DNA of 64,000 bases from Favolaschia claudopus (taxonomy: Eukaryota; Basidiomycota; Agaricomycetes; Agaricales; Mycenaceae): NCBI GenBank assembly GCA_037176885.1, contig JAWWNJ010000124.1:1-64000 (forward strand), in the 5' to 3' direction. Below are positions 1-10,210 of the stretch, one piece after another (positions within the stretch are counted from its first letter, which is position 1; each line of letters begins with the position of its first letter). Both the position numbers and the translations under genes were made by a program. The notes under the pieces were generated by a model. It did not search any database. It saw nothing but the letters and a program-made list of their open reading frames with translations, and was not told where the DNA came from.

Positions 1-564
1 GTACGCGTCGATGGACTGTTTCTCTGTGCCTGGACCTACACATCTTCCCTCGGGTGCACCACCTGCCCGTGAACTCCTGTGGAAGCTGCCCAAAGTGACA
101 ATTGAGGAAGTTGAGGATGAGGATGATCGCCGGTCCACGGACCACCAATACTTTCCCCGGTCCTGCAGCCTGTGATTCTTCCCCAGGCATATCCAGCGAT
201 GATCCCCGGGACTGTCTTGACGTGCCAAAGGAGGAGGATGAGCTGTTGGCAACATCACCAGCGTTTGACGATGACTATCCCCGCCCATGTGCCCCTCAGT
301 CTTTTTTGAATGGTATGCACGGGCAAGCAACACGTCCCGGTGCATGCCGCAGGGCACCAGATCTGGGAGAAGCTCGGGCTGCTCTGGATTGTGTGCAGAG
401 ATTTCTACGTGGGGAACTACGTGGCACAGATCTTTTTGGATTGCGCGGAGTGGCTACAAGGATCCCGCCATCAGTCCTTTCACGCGGAATCGACTAATGG
501 GAATCCGAACAATGCTGAATTTCTATGTGACCCCGGGACTAGCCACTTATGCACGCTGGGGTGA
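1..564. other. No recognisable gene
   Basis: Several overlapping frames are open here on the plus strand, but none shows a motif I recognise and they compete with one another. The frame that becomes transposase-like at 565 is closed by a TGA at 562-564, so this stretch may hold decayed upstream coding sequence of that remnant. Nothing firmer can be supported. Confidence 0.3.
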
Positions 565-860
565 CTCTGCTCACTTGCTGCCTGTGGTCTTGGGCGCGGG
601 GTTTATTGTGCTCGTGTCTTCGCATTACTTTCTCGTCAATTCATTCTCAACCGCGAAGTAAACCCGTATGGGGAGTGGAATGAGAGCATGCTCGCTGACG
701 AAGATCTTGCCAACGACATCAGACTTCATCTTCAGTCGCTTGGGAATGAGATTACGGCCAATAAACTTGTGGAATATCTGAACAGCCCTGCTGTCAGGGG
801 GGGGATGTATTATACTCGCGCGGTCCACAGTCTGAACTGCGAGTTTACGGAAGACATACA
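565..860 (+). pseudogene. Remnant of a fungal DDE-transposase-like protein, N-terminal part
   Basis: A single frame is open from 565 through about 860 and reads NPYGEWNESMLADEDLAN, LHLQSLG, then KLVEYLNSPAV. This layout (a W-x-x-S-M-L-x-D-E-D-L block, then L-H-L-Q-x-x-G, then a D/E-Y-L-N block) resembles the region before the catalytic domain of DDE endonuclease proteins that are multicopy in agaricomycetes. That likeness is from memory. No catalytic Asp or Glu motifs follow, and the frame runs into unrelated sequence after about 850, so only a fragment remains. It lies about 300 bp from a LINE remnant, which fits a transposon graveyard. The alternative is a chance frame; the run of conserved-looking words argues against this. 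Confidence 0.42.
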
Positions 861-1149
861 TGTAGTACTGTACGGGTGGTTATCCTCACAGAATTCTACA
901 AGATGTCAACCGAGCACAACGTCTTTCCAGGGGGTCAATCGCGCAACGCAATCAGGGAACTGGCCGGCCGCTTGTATGGCAGGACCTCTGGTTAAAACCC
1001 GTAGGACCTGTGGGGAGTTCTCTCCCACCAGGTATAAATCCCCAGTATCCACCAGTAACCTGACGCAATTGAACGTCTTTACCTTTGCCGACGCATGCAC
1101 ACCACTCGCCAAAGCGAGCCCAAGGACTTTAGGGTGGTAAGTTGCGACC
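861..1149. other. Intergenic sequence, nothing recognised
   Basis: Open frames on both strands are short and carry no known motif. The LINE fragment ends at 1150 on the opposite strand, so part of this stretch may be its 3' untranslated tail, but I see no poly(A) or simple repeat that would mark a LINE 3' end. Confidence 0.3.
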
Positions 1150-2063
1150 CTACGCAGTCGACGGGGGCGGATAAACCAGCAGCATAGGCACTGCGTCGTA
1201 AATTTGAAGGGTTTTGAAGGCCAATTTCGCCAGAATCGGTGTGACTTCCCTTTTCGCGAGGACGGCGCGGTAGAAGTTCATTATGTCGGTAAAAGCGTTC
1301 TTAAAATCCGGTACGGTCGCGTACAATCCTGTGAGAAATTCCTCTCGAACTTGCATGAGGTCCGGATGAGGACAAATGAACATGGCATGAGCTTCGTCCT
1401 CCACGGCCTCAAGGCAGAATCGGCATTTGCGCCATTCCCTTGGGACAACATCTTTCTCTCGCTCCTTCCACCTGCGGCGCTCCACGGCGAGACTGTGACT
1501 AGATAGAACAATGCGCGTGAGGGCAAGTCGATGCCCAGGTGTTTTGACGCGCAGGTAGTGTCGAAAGTCCAAAGATTTTTTGACCAATTTTCCCGTGTCC
1601 TTGTTTATTTCAAGCCTGCCTACTAAGATGTCTTTTGTTCGGGAGGAATTCGAGATTTCATGGTCAATCCACGCCTCCATCGAGAGCTTGACCTGATTCA
1701 TGGCTTCTTTCACTGCAGCAACCTCCAAAGGACCAGAGATATCCAGTGTCACGGGGATGTACAATTTTGAAAGGACAATTCGCAAATCATTTATCCAAGA
1801 GATATTGCGCTGACGAGCCAGGTTGATAGATTCTTGCAGCGCGTTCCATGCCGGTCGATCTTCATCCAACTGAACCCAGTAGCACAGATTTTTGAGGGCA
1901 AGATAGATGCGGCGGTAACGAATCGGCCAAATCCCCGTTTCGGAAAAGAGAACGGCCTTCATCGAGCGCGAGCCAATTCCGAGCATTCGGCGCAAAAAAT
2001 TCAGTTGAACCTTCTCCAGAAGCTGCAGACTTTTTGCCTCAATATCTAGACAGACTTCGCACC
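1150..2063 (-). pseudogene. LINE (non-LTR retrotransposon) ORF2, C-terminal fragment
   Basis: The frame is open from about 2063 down to the stop at 1150. It starts inside the protein at LQLLEKVQLNFLRRMLGI and continues through ALKNLCYW, MEAWIDHEI and RVKTPGHRLALTRIVLSSH. It ends with a cysteine/histidine cluster: C-R-F-C, then D-E-A-H and F-I-C-P-H. A C-x2-C-x(n)-H-x4-C finger after the reverse transcriptase is the hallmark of the C-terminus of fungal Tad-like LINEs, where it acts in target-primed reverse transcription. The endonuclease and the reverse transcriptase core (F/Y-x-D-D) are missing. The 5' side ends exactly where a transposon-end sequence begins (2064), so the copy was truncated or interrupted there. 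It is not functional. Confidence 0.75.
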
Positions 2064-2093
2064 AATGGCTCTTCGCAAACCCTCTATTAACGG
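2064..2093. repeat. Terminal fragment of a TIR element also present at 51.5-51.7 kb
   Basis: About 28 bases here (key part CTCTTCGCAAACCCTCTATT) are identical to the right end of the element inserted in the 3' LTR at 51484-51692. The partner end is not visible nearby, so this is a truncated copy or an insertion scar next to the LINE fragment. Confidence 0.5.
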
Positions 2094-2428
2094 AGTCGAT
2101 TGCGCTATGTTTCGTAATTTTCCCATGAAATCTCGCTGTCCGGCCAAAATTTTGGGGTTAATGTTTTTGATTTTGAGTTTTGGGGAAATCGGCTCGTGCA
2201 AAACCGTTGTTTGGGTCTATAACAACATGTTTACACAGAAAACTAGCCGCCTGGGCATGTGTCACACCTTCCATAAATGGAAGATCAAAGTTGTCGACTT
2301 TGCGTGTCCGGCCAAGACCTGCCCGATTTTTTTTTGGGGGGGGGGGTTGGGTAGTCGTGGGAACCCACCCCAAGCATACTTCCGTAAGGATTCACCCTTG
2401 TTTTGCCAACCTTCTTGACCTTTCCGCA

Positions 2429-4088
2429 GAGCCGAACAGCTCGGATGTCCATGAGGCACCTCCGAAACGCAAAAAAGGCAAAAAGAAAGCACATCCTAAA
2501 TCGAAGTTCCAGAAAGGGCCCGGGAGACATGGCCAAAGGGAGCTTCGAGATGGCGGAGTAGAGAAGGATTATGAGGCTTTTATGAAGCGTCTTGAGGATG
2601 GGTGGAATGGGTTTGAAACTGATGAGGAGTTTGAAGAGTCCGACACCGAAATGAAGCCCTCTCTACATAAAGCGGACAAGAGTAAGGCTGGTAGCCATGG
2701 TGAGCCATAACTAAAGCCTTTCGAAGAGTATAAGGTGAAAAAATCAGCAGTCAGTGCAGGACGTCCACCCAATGCCAAACCTCTTCACCCGGGGCGTTCT
2801 TCCACATCCCCAACCAAGTTCAGTTCGAAACCGGGGCCTAAGGGAAAAACAAAGAACTCCCTTCTCCCTCCCCTGGATCCAATCTCAAAAGCGCAATTCT
2901 TGGAAATGCACAGTGCTTCAATGGCTGACCTTGATGTAAGTCCAGCCTTGAACTTCCTTCCCAGTTAACTCCCTCTTCATAGGAGCCTTCTAAGTCCAAG
3001 AAAAACCAACCTCCAGCCATGGGCAAGAGTATATTCCAAAAAAAATCCGCCTTTCTCAATGTGCGTACATCTGTTCTTGCTAATAGAGGATTGATTTTCG
3101 TCTTGCGGTAGGAGCTTGGATTCACTGCTGAAGAGTTGGACGTCCTTGACATAGAATTTAATCGATGGGACAGAGATTACCTTCTACGTCATGATGAAGC
3201 AGACGAAATGGCGGAGGTCTTGGAAGCTCTGTCTTTAACCATCAACCCCGCTGTGCTTGTCCTGGGACCGAGATTTCTTGTTGAAGCTAAGCTACTGGAG
3301 TCTATTGATTGGCTACCAACGGATGAAGAACCCATAGATCACAGTGGATCGGTGCGAATTACACTTTGTTTAAAAATCTTCTGAAAATGCTTGGACAGCC
3401 TGCTTTCTCAGAGGAGTCGGTGCTCAAACGAGCTTGGCTTCACAGCCAACAAACCACGCTCAAAGAAATGCTGGTGTTTCAATATGACCACTCTCGGGCG
3501 CATTGGGTGCTATTTCGTATTAATCTTGTCACCGACGAGATTACATGCTATGATTCTCTCTCACAGCACAGCGCAATATCAGGAACATAGCGCTACTTGG
3601 GAGATTTTTCAAACCTGGACGGCCGGCGGCTCAAGTCGTAAGTTTGCTTTTCTCCCTGTTCAATACCAAAGTATTCAAAGTATTTATAGAAGATGGCGGA
3701 CTTGGACGTCAGATATCGTGTTTACAATGCAAATGTACAGGAGGATGGTTCCTCTTGCGGATTCTGGATGGCAACTACGGCTTTATTGATGATATGTGGA
3801 GCTAGCATTAAGCACAAAGACACGCGGCGTATGCTACAGAGTCTGGGGATAGATTATCTCCAGCAGCACTGGAGGTTTCTTCTGACCTCCTGGCGTATTG
3901 AGGAGGAGGGTCTTGGAGCAGAAGTGGTCAATAATTTTCTCCACTACTGGAATCTTGACTTTGCTCAAAGAAGTGGCTGCGTTCGTTGTGAAGTTCCCGA
4001 CATACTTTGCATTTCTAATCCCAGTCTTCTGACAGATCGCGAAGCGGCCCGAATGAATTCCAAGATTCAATCCTCACACATTTATTGA
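2429..4088 (+). pseudogene. Ulp1-like (C48) cysteine peptidase domain, first copy; degenerate multi-exon gene
   Basis: Exons can be followed with short introns. A Lys/Arg- and Ser/Pro-rich N-terminal region (2429-2938) is followed by an intron GTAAGT...ATAG ending near 2984, then GTGCGT...GTAG ending near 3113, then an exon reading ELGFTAEELDVLDIEFNRWD. The peptidase part is split over 3411-3590 and 3693-3900. The four Ulp1 active-site positions are visible: His in RAHWVLFRI, Asp in CYDSL, and Gln...Cys in VQEDGSSCGFW. Ulp1-fold enzymes cleave SUMO or related tails. In agaricomycetes many such domains sit in or near transposons (general knowledge). A stop follows the Asp exon at 3588-3590, and the link to the second domain needs a frame change near 4070, so this copy looks decayed. 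A second Ulp1 domain follows on the same strand. Confidence 0.6.
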
Positions 4089-4099
4089 AGCAATGAACC

Positions 4100-5285
4100 A
4101 GGACATTCGCGACGTAATGTGCTCTATCATATCTGCTCTTATTGGTTATTTATTTTCTCTAGCCGGATGACCCCGAAAACCAAGACACAAATATTATGTC
4201 TGACTTCACTCTCCAAGATCTTATTTCTGAGGCAAGTAACTTCGATTTTGGCTGCACCATCAGGGTTAATTTCTTTTGTTGCGCTAGCTACGTATCATGT
4301 TTGACGAGTGGGAAGAGGAAAATCTCTCACTTGTATTTCGCAATGAGTCTTTGGGACCCGTTGACCTACGACGGTTCATAGAAGGCTGGGCCAATGACGA
4401 AGCGATCAATATGCTAGTTGCGGTGCTCAATTACTTCCCCGAAATGGCAGTCAGCCAGACGCCTCTGCATTTCGGATCACTATTTGGACTACCTGCCCGG
4501 CAGCCATCCTGCGTTTCATTGACCACTTTCTTCTACTCCAAGCTGAAGGAATTACTGGCAGCCGAAAACCCTGCCTTGGGATCCAGCCAGCAAACTCAGC
4601 AAACCGAGGCCGAGCTATTGCGTTGGTTCAAAAAGGTATTTATTGAAGACTACTCCTCTTTTTCATTCCGGTCCATTGATTACTACATCATTCAGCACGA
4701 TTTAAGTGTCCTCCGTAAATTCTTGATTCCTGTGAATGAGCCCCGAAACGTTCACTGGTTTCTGATTGAGGTGGACTTTGAGCTCAAAACTCTCTCTGTT
4801 TACGACAGCTGGCCATCCAGTAACAATCGCTCTAGCACTCTTGAAGAAAAATATCAAGTGCCCATGGCGGTCAGACCTGCTTCTTGCTACCTTCTGTCTT
4901 GCTGATATCCTTTTTAGATTGCGGTGCTTGCTTCCCGTGTAATATCGAAAGCGTCAGAGGGTAAACTCCTGCCTGTCTCGCCGGAGTGGAATGTATCTCG
5001 GGTATGTCCAAACTCCCTGCGCATTTGACTCCTTTGTTTTTTTATGTACATCTACTCTCTAGGCGTTGTGTCCTAGTCAGAATAATGACCAAGACTGTGG
5101 ATTCTTCACCATAATGACAATACTGCATCTTATCCATTGGGGACGGCTTCATCCCGCTAACTGCCCTCCAAATCTTATGTTTTCGGCTGCTACGATGCCC
5201 AAGATCCGCATCACTCTTGTCTCCAAGCTTATCCCTTGGGTGGAATCCTGGACAGACCAATTGCCTCTTTCCCAGGGCTCTGGGT
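4100..5285 (+). pseudogene. Ulp1-like (C48) cysteine peptidase domain, second copy in tandem
   Basis: An exon at 4165-4231 (PDDPENQDTNI, FTLQDLISE) joins through an intron with a GC donor (GCAAGT, 4232-4287) to a long exon from 4288 that reads IMFDEWEEENLSL. That exon carries His in RNVHWFLIEV and Asp in SVYDSWP. After one or two introns the exon from 5063 carries Gln and Cys in QNNDQDCGFFTIM. So the His-Asp-Gln-Cys set of a Ulp1/SENP fold is complete. Spacing and exon pattern resemble the first domain, suggesting an internal duplication or two fused genes. The gene is cut at about 5285 by a TIR element rich in TTCATGATG. Basic sequence resuming at 6570-6815 (RRALGGREHRKLRQKASKT) may be its displaced C-terminus. 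Substrate unknown. Confidence 0.6.
4232..4287 (+). other. GC-AG intron
   Basis: The donor reads GAG|GCAAGT, the classic GC-donor consensus, and the acceptor is GCGCTAG. Splicing joins FTLQDLISE to LRIMFDEWEEEN in phase 0. No GT donor nearby gives the same joined frame. Confidence 0.5.
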
Positions 5286-5578
5286 CACTGTGCAAAGGAA
5301 GGGTCATGAAATTCATGATGTTGTTGGCCATGAAAATCCTAACATTATGTCCAGGAATTCATGATGAATCGCCTGGAAAATGCTAACGAAACATCATGAA
5401 TTGAAAGTATGTTTTCATGATGATTATGGGGCTCTTCATGACGTTTTTTCATGATGTTTTATCAAGTATTTCAGAACAAAATATCATGAAACGAGAGCGG
5501 TGAAAAGCAAATAAATAACCACCAACCTCAGATGCCACCAGCCGGAATCGAACTCAAGACCGCCGTGTGACATACATA

Positions 5579-5949
5579 CAGTGGCGGCAAAATCTGATGT
5601 CACCCCCAAAAAAGGAAATCCTTATGAATTCAACCCGTTTTCTTCTCTTTTCTGTGGTCGGACCTTTCAGAGTGCATTCAACATACATTCGAAACACATG
5701 CACCTTTTTCCATCTTAGGATACCTCGAAAATTGACACTTTTTGGGCAAGACTTTCCAACCATCTTTGGCCCAGTTCTCCTCAATGAATGGACCTATCTT
5801 TCTCAATCGTGATTCCACAGGCAGTGTATTTGCCGTGCCAATGGATCTGTGCCCTTGTCGCCCCCAGACGGCGATGGCAAGGGCAGATTAGAGGCGGTTT
5901 GATGAAAATTTCCTTTTTTGGGGGGTGACATCAGATTTTGCCGCCACTG
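5579..5949. mobile_element. Tc1/mariner-type MITE
   Basis: 371 bp with terminal inverted repeats of about 41 bp that start CAGTGGCGGCAAAATCTGAT and differ by one C. It is flanked by TA on both sides (5577-5578 and 5950-5951), the target duplication of the Tc1/mariner/pogo superfamily. No transposase is encoded, so movement would need an enzyme supplied in trans. Confidence 0.88.
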
Positions 5950-5984
5950 TACTATATCACGTTGAGAGTACTACTGGTAGACTA

Positions 5985-6090
5985 CAGTGGCGGCGCCATC
6001 TGATGCCACCCCTAAAAATAGAACAGCCCATTTCGGGAACTATTGATGCAAGTGGAGTTGATTGGGTGGCATCAGATGGCGCTGCCACTG
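5985..6090. mobile_element. Small Tc1/mariner-type MITE related to the preceding one
   Basis: 106 bp with 27-bp inverted repeats starting CAGTGGCGGCGCCATCTGAT (one mismatch between ends), flanked by TA at 5983-5984 and 6091-6092. The ends share the CAGTGGCGGC start and the TCTGATG(T/C)CACCC block with the MITE only 35 bp upstream, so both were probably moved by the same or a closely related transposase. Confidence 0.88.
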
Positions 6091-6473
6091 TAAGTGAGAA
6101 TTATAAACTTTGTTAGCTTCGCCAATATACTGCACAGTCCCAAGTTGTTCATCCCCGTTCTCCTCATTTGTTTCTAATTTTCAGCAGTGTGCACTTGATA
6201 GAGACCAGAGACCGAATACCATTTATTGGCTTTATTATTGATATTAGCACCCTACCCACTTAACTCTTGGTGGACTTAGCCAGAAAAAATCGCTCGGTTC
6301 TTTATGACGAAAATTCATGATGTTTTGTCATGAATTCATAATCTTGCAAAAATGAGCTTCTGAGCATCATGAAACCCCCTTGAAATTCATGGTGTGCTTC
6401 ATGACAAAACATCATGAAACCTGAAATTCATGACAGTTTGCATGAATTTCATGATGTATACTTTGCACAGTGA

Positions 6474-7090
6474 TAGGCCTCATTATATCCCACCTATAGG
6501 GCTATAGCTTTTAAGGCCTTTGCCCTTCGGCCGGTCACTGTCCTCGACGACTCAGGTGTCACGAAAGGGGTGCCCAGGAGGGCTCTTGGAGGTAGAGAGC
6601 ATAGGAAGCTGCGCCAGAAAGCGTCGAAAACTCTTCGGCCGAAAACAAAGCGTGGACTTGTTGGCAACCGTACATCGCCGGACAGTGGCTGTCCTTACGA
6701 AGAAACGGTATGTATTCAGTCTTTTGTTGGAACAACTCTCACAATGAAGCCAGGAAAGAGAAAACTCCAGATAAACCTTGTTGCCCGAGAGCCGTACGAG
6801 CCACGACGGCTTTGAGCGTGTGCGCAGCTGGCGGCTCCATCAAACTCAAAGTTCATTGCATCAAACTGCGATCGCGTACAAAATATCGTCAATGTGGGTG
6901 CTCCTTCCCACGGCCTCTTCAAGTCTTTGAGAAAACATTTCACCACCCCGTTTTGATGCGCCGGCTCTGCTTATTATGGAGGCTTACATACGATTCATCA
7001 CAGTACGTAGTTCATTGCAAAGTTCGTTGAGATAAGTAAGTAGGGGTTAAGTAGACCCATAGCATTCTTGATCTTTTGCTCCTTGATGTA
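6474..7090 (+). other. Basic open frame (6570-6815), possible displaced tail of the Ulp1-like gene
   Basis: A frame from 6570 to 6815 encodes a very basic segment (RRALGGREHRKLRQKASKT, then RPKTKRGLVGNRTSP). It directly follows the TTCATGATG element that cut the Ulp1-like gene, so it may be the original C-terminus. No domain is recognisable. The stretch from 6816 to 7090 holds nothing I can name. Confidence 0.25.
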
Positions 7091-7657
7091 CAGTCGCAAA
7101 CCCCGAAGCGAAACGTTTAGCATTTTCGCTTGATTTTGGGTGGACTAGGAAGCGGAAACGGGTGGCATTTGTTATAGACTTATAGGTTATTCTCCTGGCT
7201 ACCACTTACAATCAAGAATTAAGTGAATCGACTATGTTTTCGTTGAGAACGAGGGCAATTTGTGGGGCGAGTCAAATATCGCCAAATAACGTGATAGCGA
7301 AACACTACAAAACACAACAAATTGAGCCATTCTCGCGCAAATCGACCAGTTTGTTCAGTACTTTCGATGCAATGCGCCTCAAAATGACTGTCTATATTAC
7401 TACTGTATGTCACCGGCCACAATTCCAGAGGAAGAAATAATATTTCGCATTGGTGCATCAGCCGGCATAAACAAAGCTGAAACAAACAAGGCCATTGCCG
7501 GCGGCGAGAGGACTTTCAACACAATTCCTTTTGTGGTTTGGGTGCCCAGATAGTGGGGTACCTACATGCAAAGATTCGACCCAGGGGGAAAGCGTTAATT
7601 TTGTGTTCGGCGAGTGTTTCGCTTCCTAGTGCCGTTTCGCTTCGGGGTTTGCGACTG
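7091..7657. mobile_element. Tc1/mariner-type MITE
   Basis: 567 bp with perfect 25-bp inverted repeats (CAGTCGCAAACCCCGAAGCG plus five more bases) and TA duplications at 7089-7090 and 7658-7659. A second inverted match (ACTAGGAAGCG / CGCTTCCTAGT) lies just inside the ends, near 7147 and 7620. No transposase is encoded. Confidence 0.88.
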
Positions 7658-8230
7658 TAAACACGCACCAGAAAAGCGAAATATGACGAAAATAGCAATA
7701 AGACGCGTAAATTCTCCGTTTTTGCGGCAAAAACTGCAGGGAAAGGTACCAGAGAATGTAGCCTGGCAGAATGCGGTCAGAATGCACCTAGAACCAGCTG
7801 AGCTTAATCGACGCGGTATTGGGCAAGAACGAAGCCTGCTGTCGTGCCAACGACGCGTTTTCGGGCGGAAGAAATTCTAGAAAGTTGGAAGAAGAGATGG
7901 TAAGCGTCGGGAAGAGGTACGTTGTTTGCTCTTTATTGACAAAATGATGGAAGTGCCATTAACTTTGCAAACAGCTGTAATTAGTACATGGACTGGAATA
8001 TATAGCATCTTAAAATTTGTCCTCGAATTTTGCCCGACATTATTTTGATTGATGCATGCCATGAATCTGACCTTGTTTGGGGTGGTTTGGGACTTGGAGC
8101 TTTTGAGCTGATTTTCATGGTAAGTATCGGGACATTAAAAAGGCACATGAAAACGTCAAAAAAGACAATGATTGTGTTCGGGCGCGAGGCGGAGGACATG
8201 ATTGTCGAGGAACGGCCGCTGATTAGCGGG
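7658..8230. other. No recognisable gene
   Basis: Only short frames without motifs. I see no terminal repeats or tandem structure. Confidence 0.3.
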
Positions 8231-8420
8231 TTTGTGCAAAGCGACCCGGGTCGCTTTGGGACCGCTCAGATCTCCACAACGAGCAGCCTCAGGTGTGAGG
8301 TCCCAGCGACCTAGGAATGCCCCAGGGCGATACTCTCTTAGGTCGCTTGGAGCTCATACCTGGTATCTGTTGTTGCGGAGATCTGAGCGGTTGAAAAGCG
8401 ACCTGGGTCGCTCGCACAAA
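8231..8420. repeat. Foldback element with a palindromic core in each arm
   Basis: 190 bp whose two ends are inverted copies of about 50 bp, beginning TTTGTGC and including ACCGCTCAGATCTCC. Each arm also contains its own 16-bp palindrome (AGCGACCCGGGTCGCT at 8240-8255; AGCGACCTGGGTCGCT in the right arm). A right-arm copy occurs at 53789-53851, so this is a dispersed family. Confidence 0.7.
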
Positions 8421-8847
8421 GTCCCTATTCTCATGGTATCGGGACATGATTTTCGGGGTATCGAGGTACATGATTTTCATGTGCCTCCATGTTCACAGTG
8501 CCTGATATATTTACAGCTTTGAACTGGGGAAAAATATAGAGGGGCAGGGCTCACAAAACCTTTGCCATTTTTGCTATGTTGCGGCCCTTCTAGCAAGCCA
8601 ACACCTGTATATTTTGGGCCAAATCAAACTGGCAGATGTATTACAGTGTGACCGCACGTAGGAATGCATATCACGAGCTATTCAACTAGATCTGGACCTG
8701 GGACTACGAGTAATTCATTTGGAGTCAGGATTCAATTCATTTATTCTTTTACACCTAACATGCGCCGTCGCCTCAGCTCGTTCAAATCGATCTCTCCATC
8801 ATCTCCACTCCTGGCTCTCTGAATTTCGCGACTGGTCCACAGTAGCT
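8421..8847. other. No recognisable gene
   Basis: Mixed-composition sequence with only short frames and no repeat structure I can identify. Confidence 0.3.
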
Positions 8848-10145
8848 TCATGTGGGCGTGGGCAGCCACGCTTCGGAAAGTGATCTGTTTGTCTTTATTT
8901 GTTCTGGCTTAAAGTCCAAAAACGGGTGGTTTTTCTATTCTTCGCATGCTTTTACCCTCTGCTCCCCGCAACTTGGTAAAAATTTGTATCTCAACCGAAA
9001 ATATACCTATTCAGCTATGCCCTCGCCAAATCTGGTAACTTTTGGCATTGAAATTCCTTCCCAAATGGGGCTCCAATCTGGTGAGTTTTGGGTTGAATTT
9101 CGTGGTCCGCTGACTTGCCAGATATGCTTCAAAAAGTTCAGAAAAATGCTTGAAACACGGTTTGAGCTGATCAGAGCCCCCATGAGAAATATTGAATGGG
9201 TGGGTGATCTTGTTGTTGAAACAGAGAGGCTGAGGATCACCCGCATCAAGGCTTTACTCGGAAATTGATGGAACTTCTTGGCAACATATTTCAGGTTCGC
9301 ACTGTGATTTCGACTATAACTATGGTACATACTGTATGCCCTAACCCATGGACCCATAACCCCCAAATGTAATCTCAGGTGTAGACCTTATTTGAATGCA
9401 TGACGGTTGTGTCAAGCCAAGCAATTGGCTCACTCTGTTTCAGGTTGATTCTATGTGAGCTCATGATATAATTGCCTCAAATAATTATAAAAGGGAGATC
9501 TTAATGTATTTGGACTGCCCTGGACAATAAACTGACCCAGATGCTGCCTGTCGAGTTAAATTTCAGGTGATTGGGTGAGTTTTGCACTAGCGAGGTATAT
9601 TTGCCGTTTTCTCGTGATTTGGGGCTGGTTATGTTGTGAGAACCTCGGACAATAGGCCCAGAGTAGATAGAACACTACTTGAAGATGTTATCATGCGTTA
9701 TACGCGCCGACTACATCGAAGATAGCTGGGTGGTCGGTGAGTGTCACGCTGTCACATGCATTTGATGTGTCGGCGAAACCGCGTAGGACCGCGTCGGATC
9801 TCCGGCGGATCTCCAATTTGAAGCCCGGGATGTTGACTGTGAAGCCGAATCAAGCATTTGGTCGGAGGAATTGCCAAGGCTCACGAAAATCGTCAAGTTA
9901 TGATGGATTTTTGGAAAGGACAGTGCACAGTTCATTCAAAAATTAAAAATTCGCAAATTCCTCCGGACAATGTATTATTCTGTCAATTATCTTCACATTT
10001 CAGGTGGAAGCCGAATATTCGGCCGAGGTAGAAGCCTGATCCTACACTGTGATGTACACCTCTAAATGGAAACCATGGGCTTCCTCAGAATCAACAAAGA
10101 CAAACAGATCACTTTCCGAAGCGTGGCTGCCCACGCCCACTTCAT
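8848..10145. repeat. 1.3-kb segment bounded by a 45-bp inverted repeat
   Basis: About 45 bases at 8853-8898 (core GGCAGCCACGCTTCGGAAAG) recur inverted and almost identical at 10094-10141. In both orientations the copies encode the same short peptide, GVGSHASESDLFVF, so the repeat may come from a gene segment. I find no target duplication or transposase between them; a frame at 8852-9268 has no known domain. Termini of a non-autonomous element or two opposed gene-fragment copies are both possible. The Copia element lies 65 bp beyond the right copy. Confidence 0.5.
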
Positions 10146-10210
10146 GTCCAAGCAGATCCAGAAGCCTCTTCACATCGACATCGGGCGGTGGCAAAGGAGG
10201 AAGAACATAG

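Larger units (their letters stand above)
5285..6473. mobile_element. Non-autonomous TIR element with TTCATGATG subterminal repeats
   Basis: Both ends read TCACTGTGCAAAG inward, followed within 8-10 bases by TCATGAAATTCATG. The first and last 190 bases are packed with variants of TTCATGATG/CATCATGAA in both orientations (roughly a dozen on each side), as seen for transposase-binding subterminal repeats of hAT-like elements. I could not find a convincing target duplication. The middle holds two mariner-type MITEs and no transposase. The left end interrupts the Ulp1-like coding sequence. Confidence 0.6.

Noticed and set aside
102..497. 131-codon plus frame
   Set aside because: It overlaps two other open frames and has no domain; nothing supports translation.
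2328..2347. Homopolymer run T(8-9) then G(10)
   Set aside because: Notable as a slippage-prone site, but no function or repeat family is implied; it may also be a sequencing weak point.
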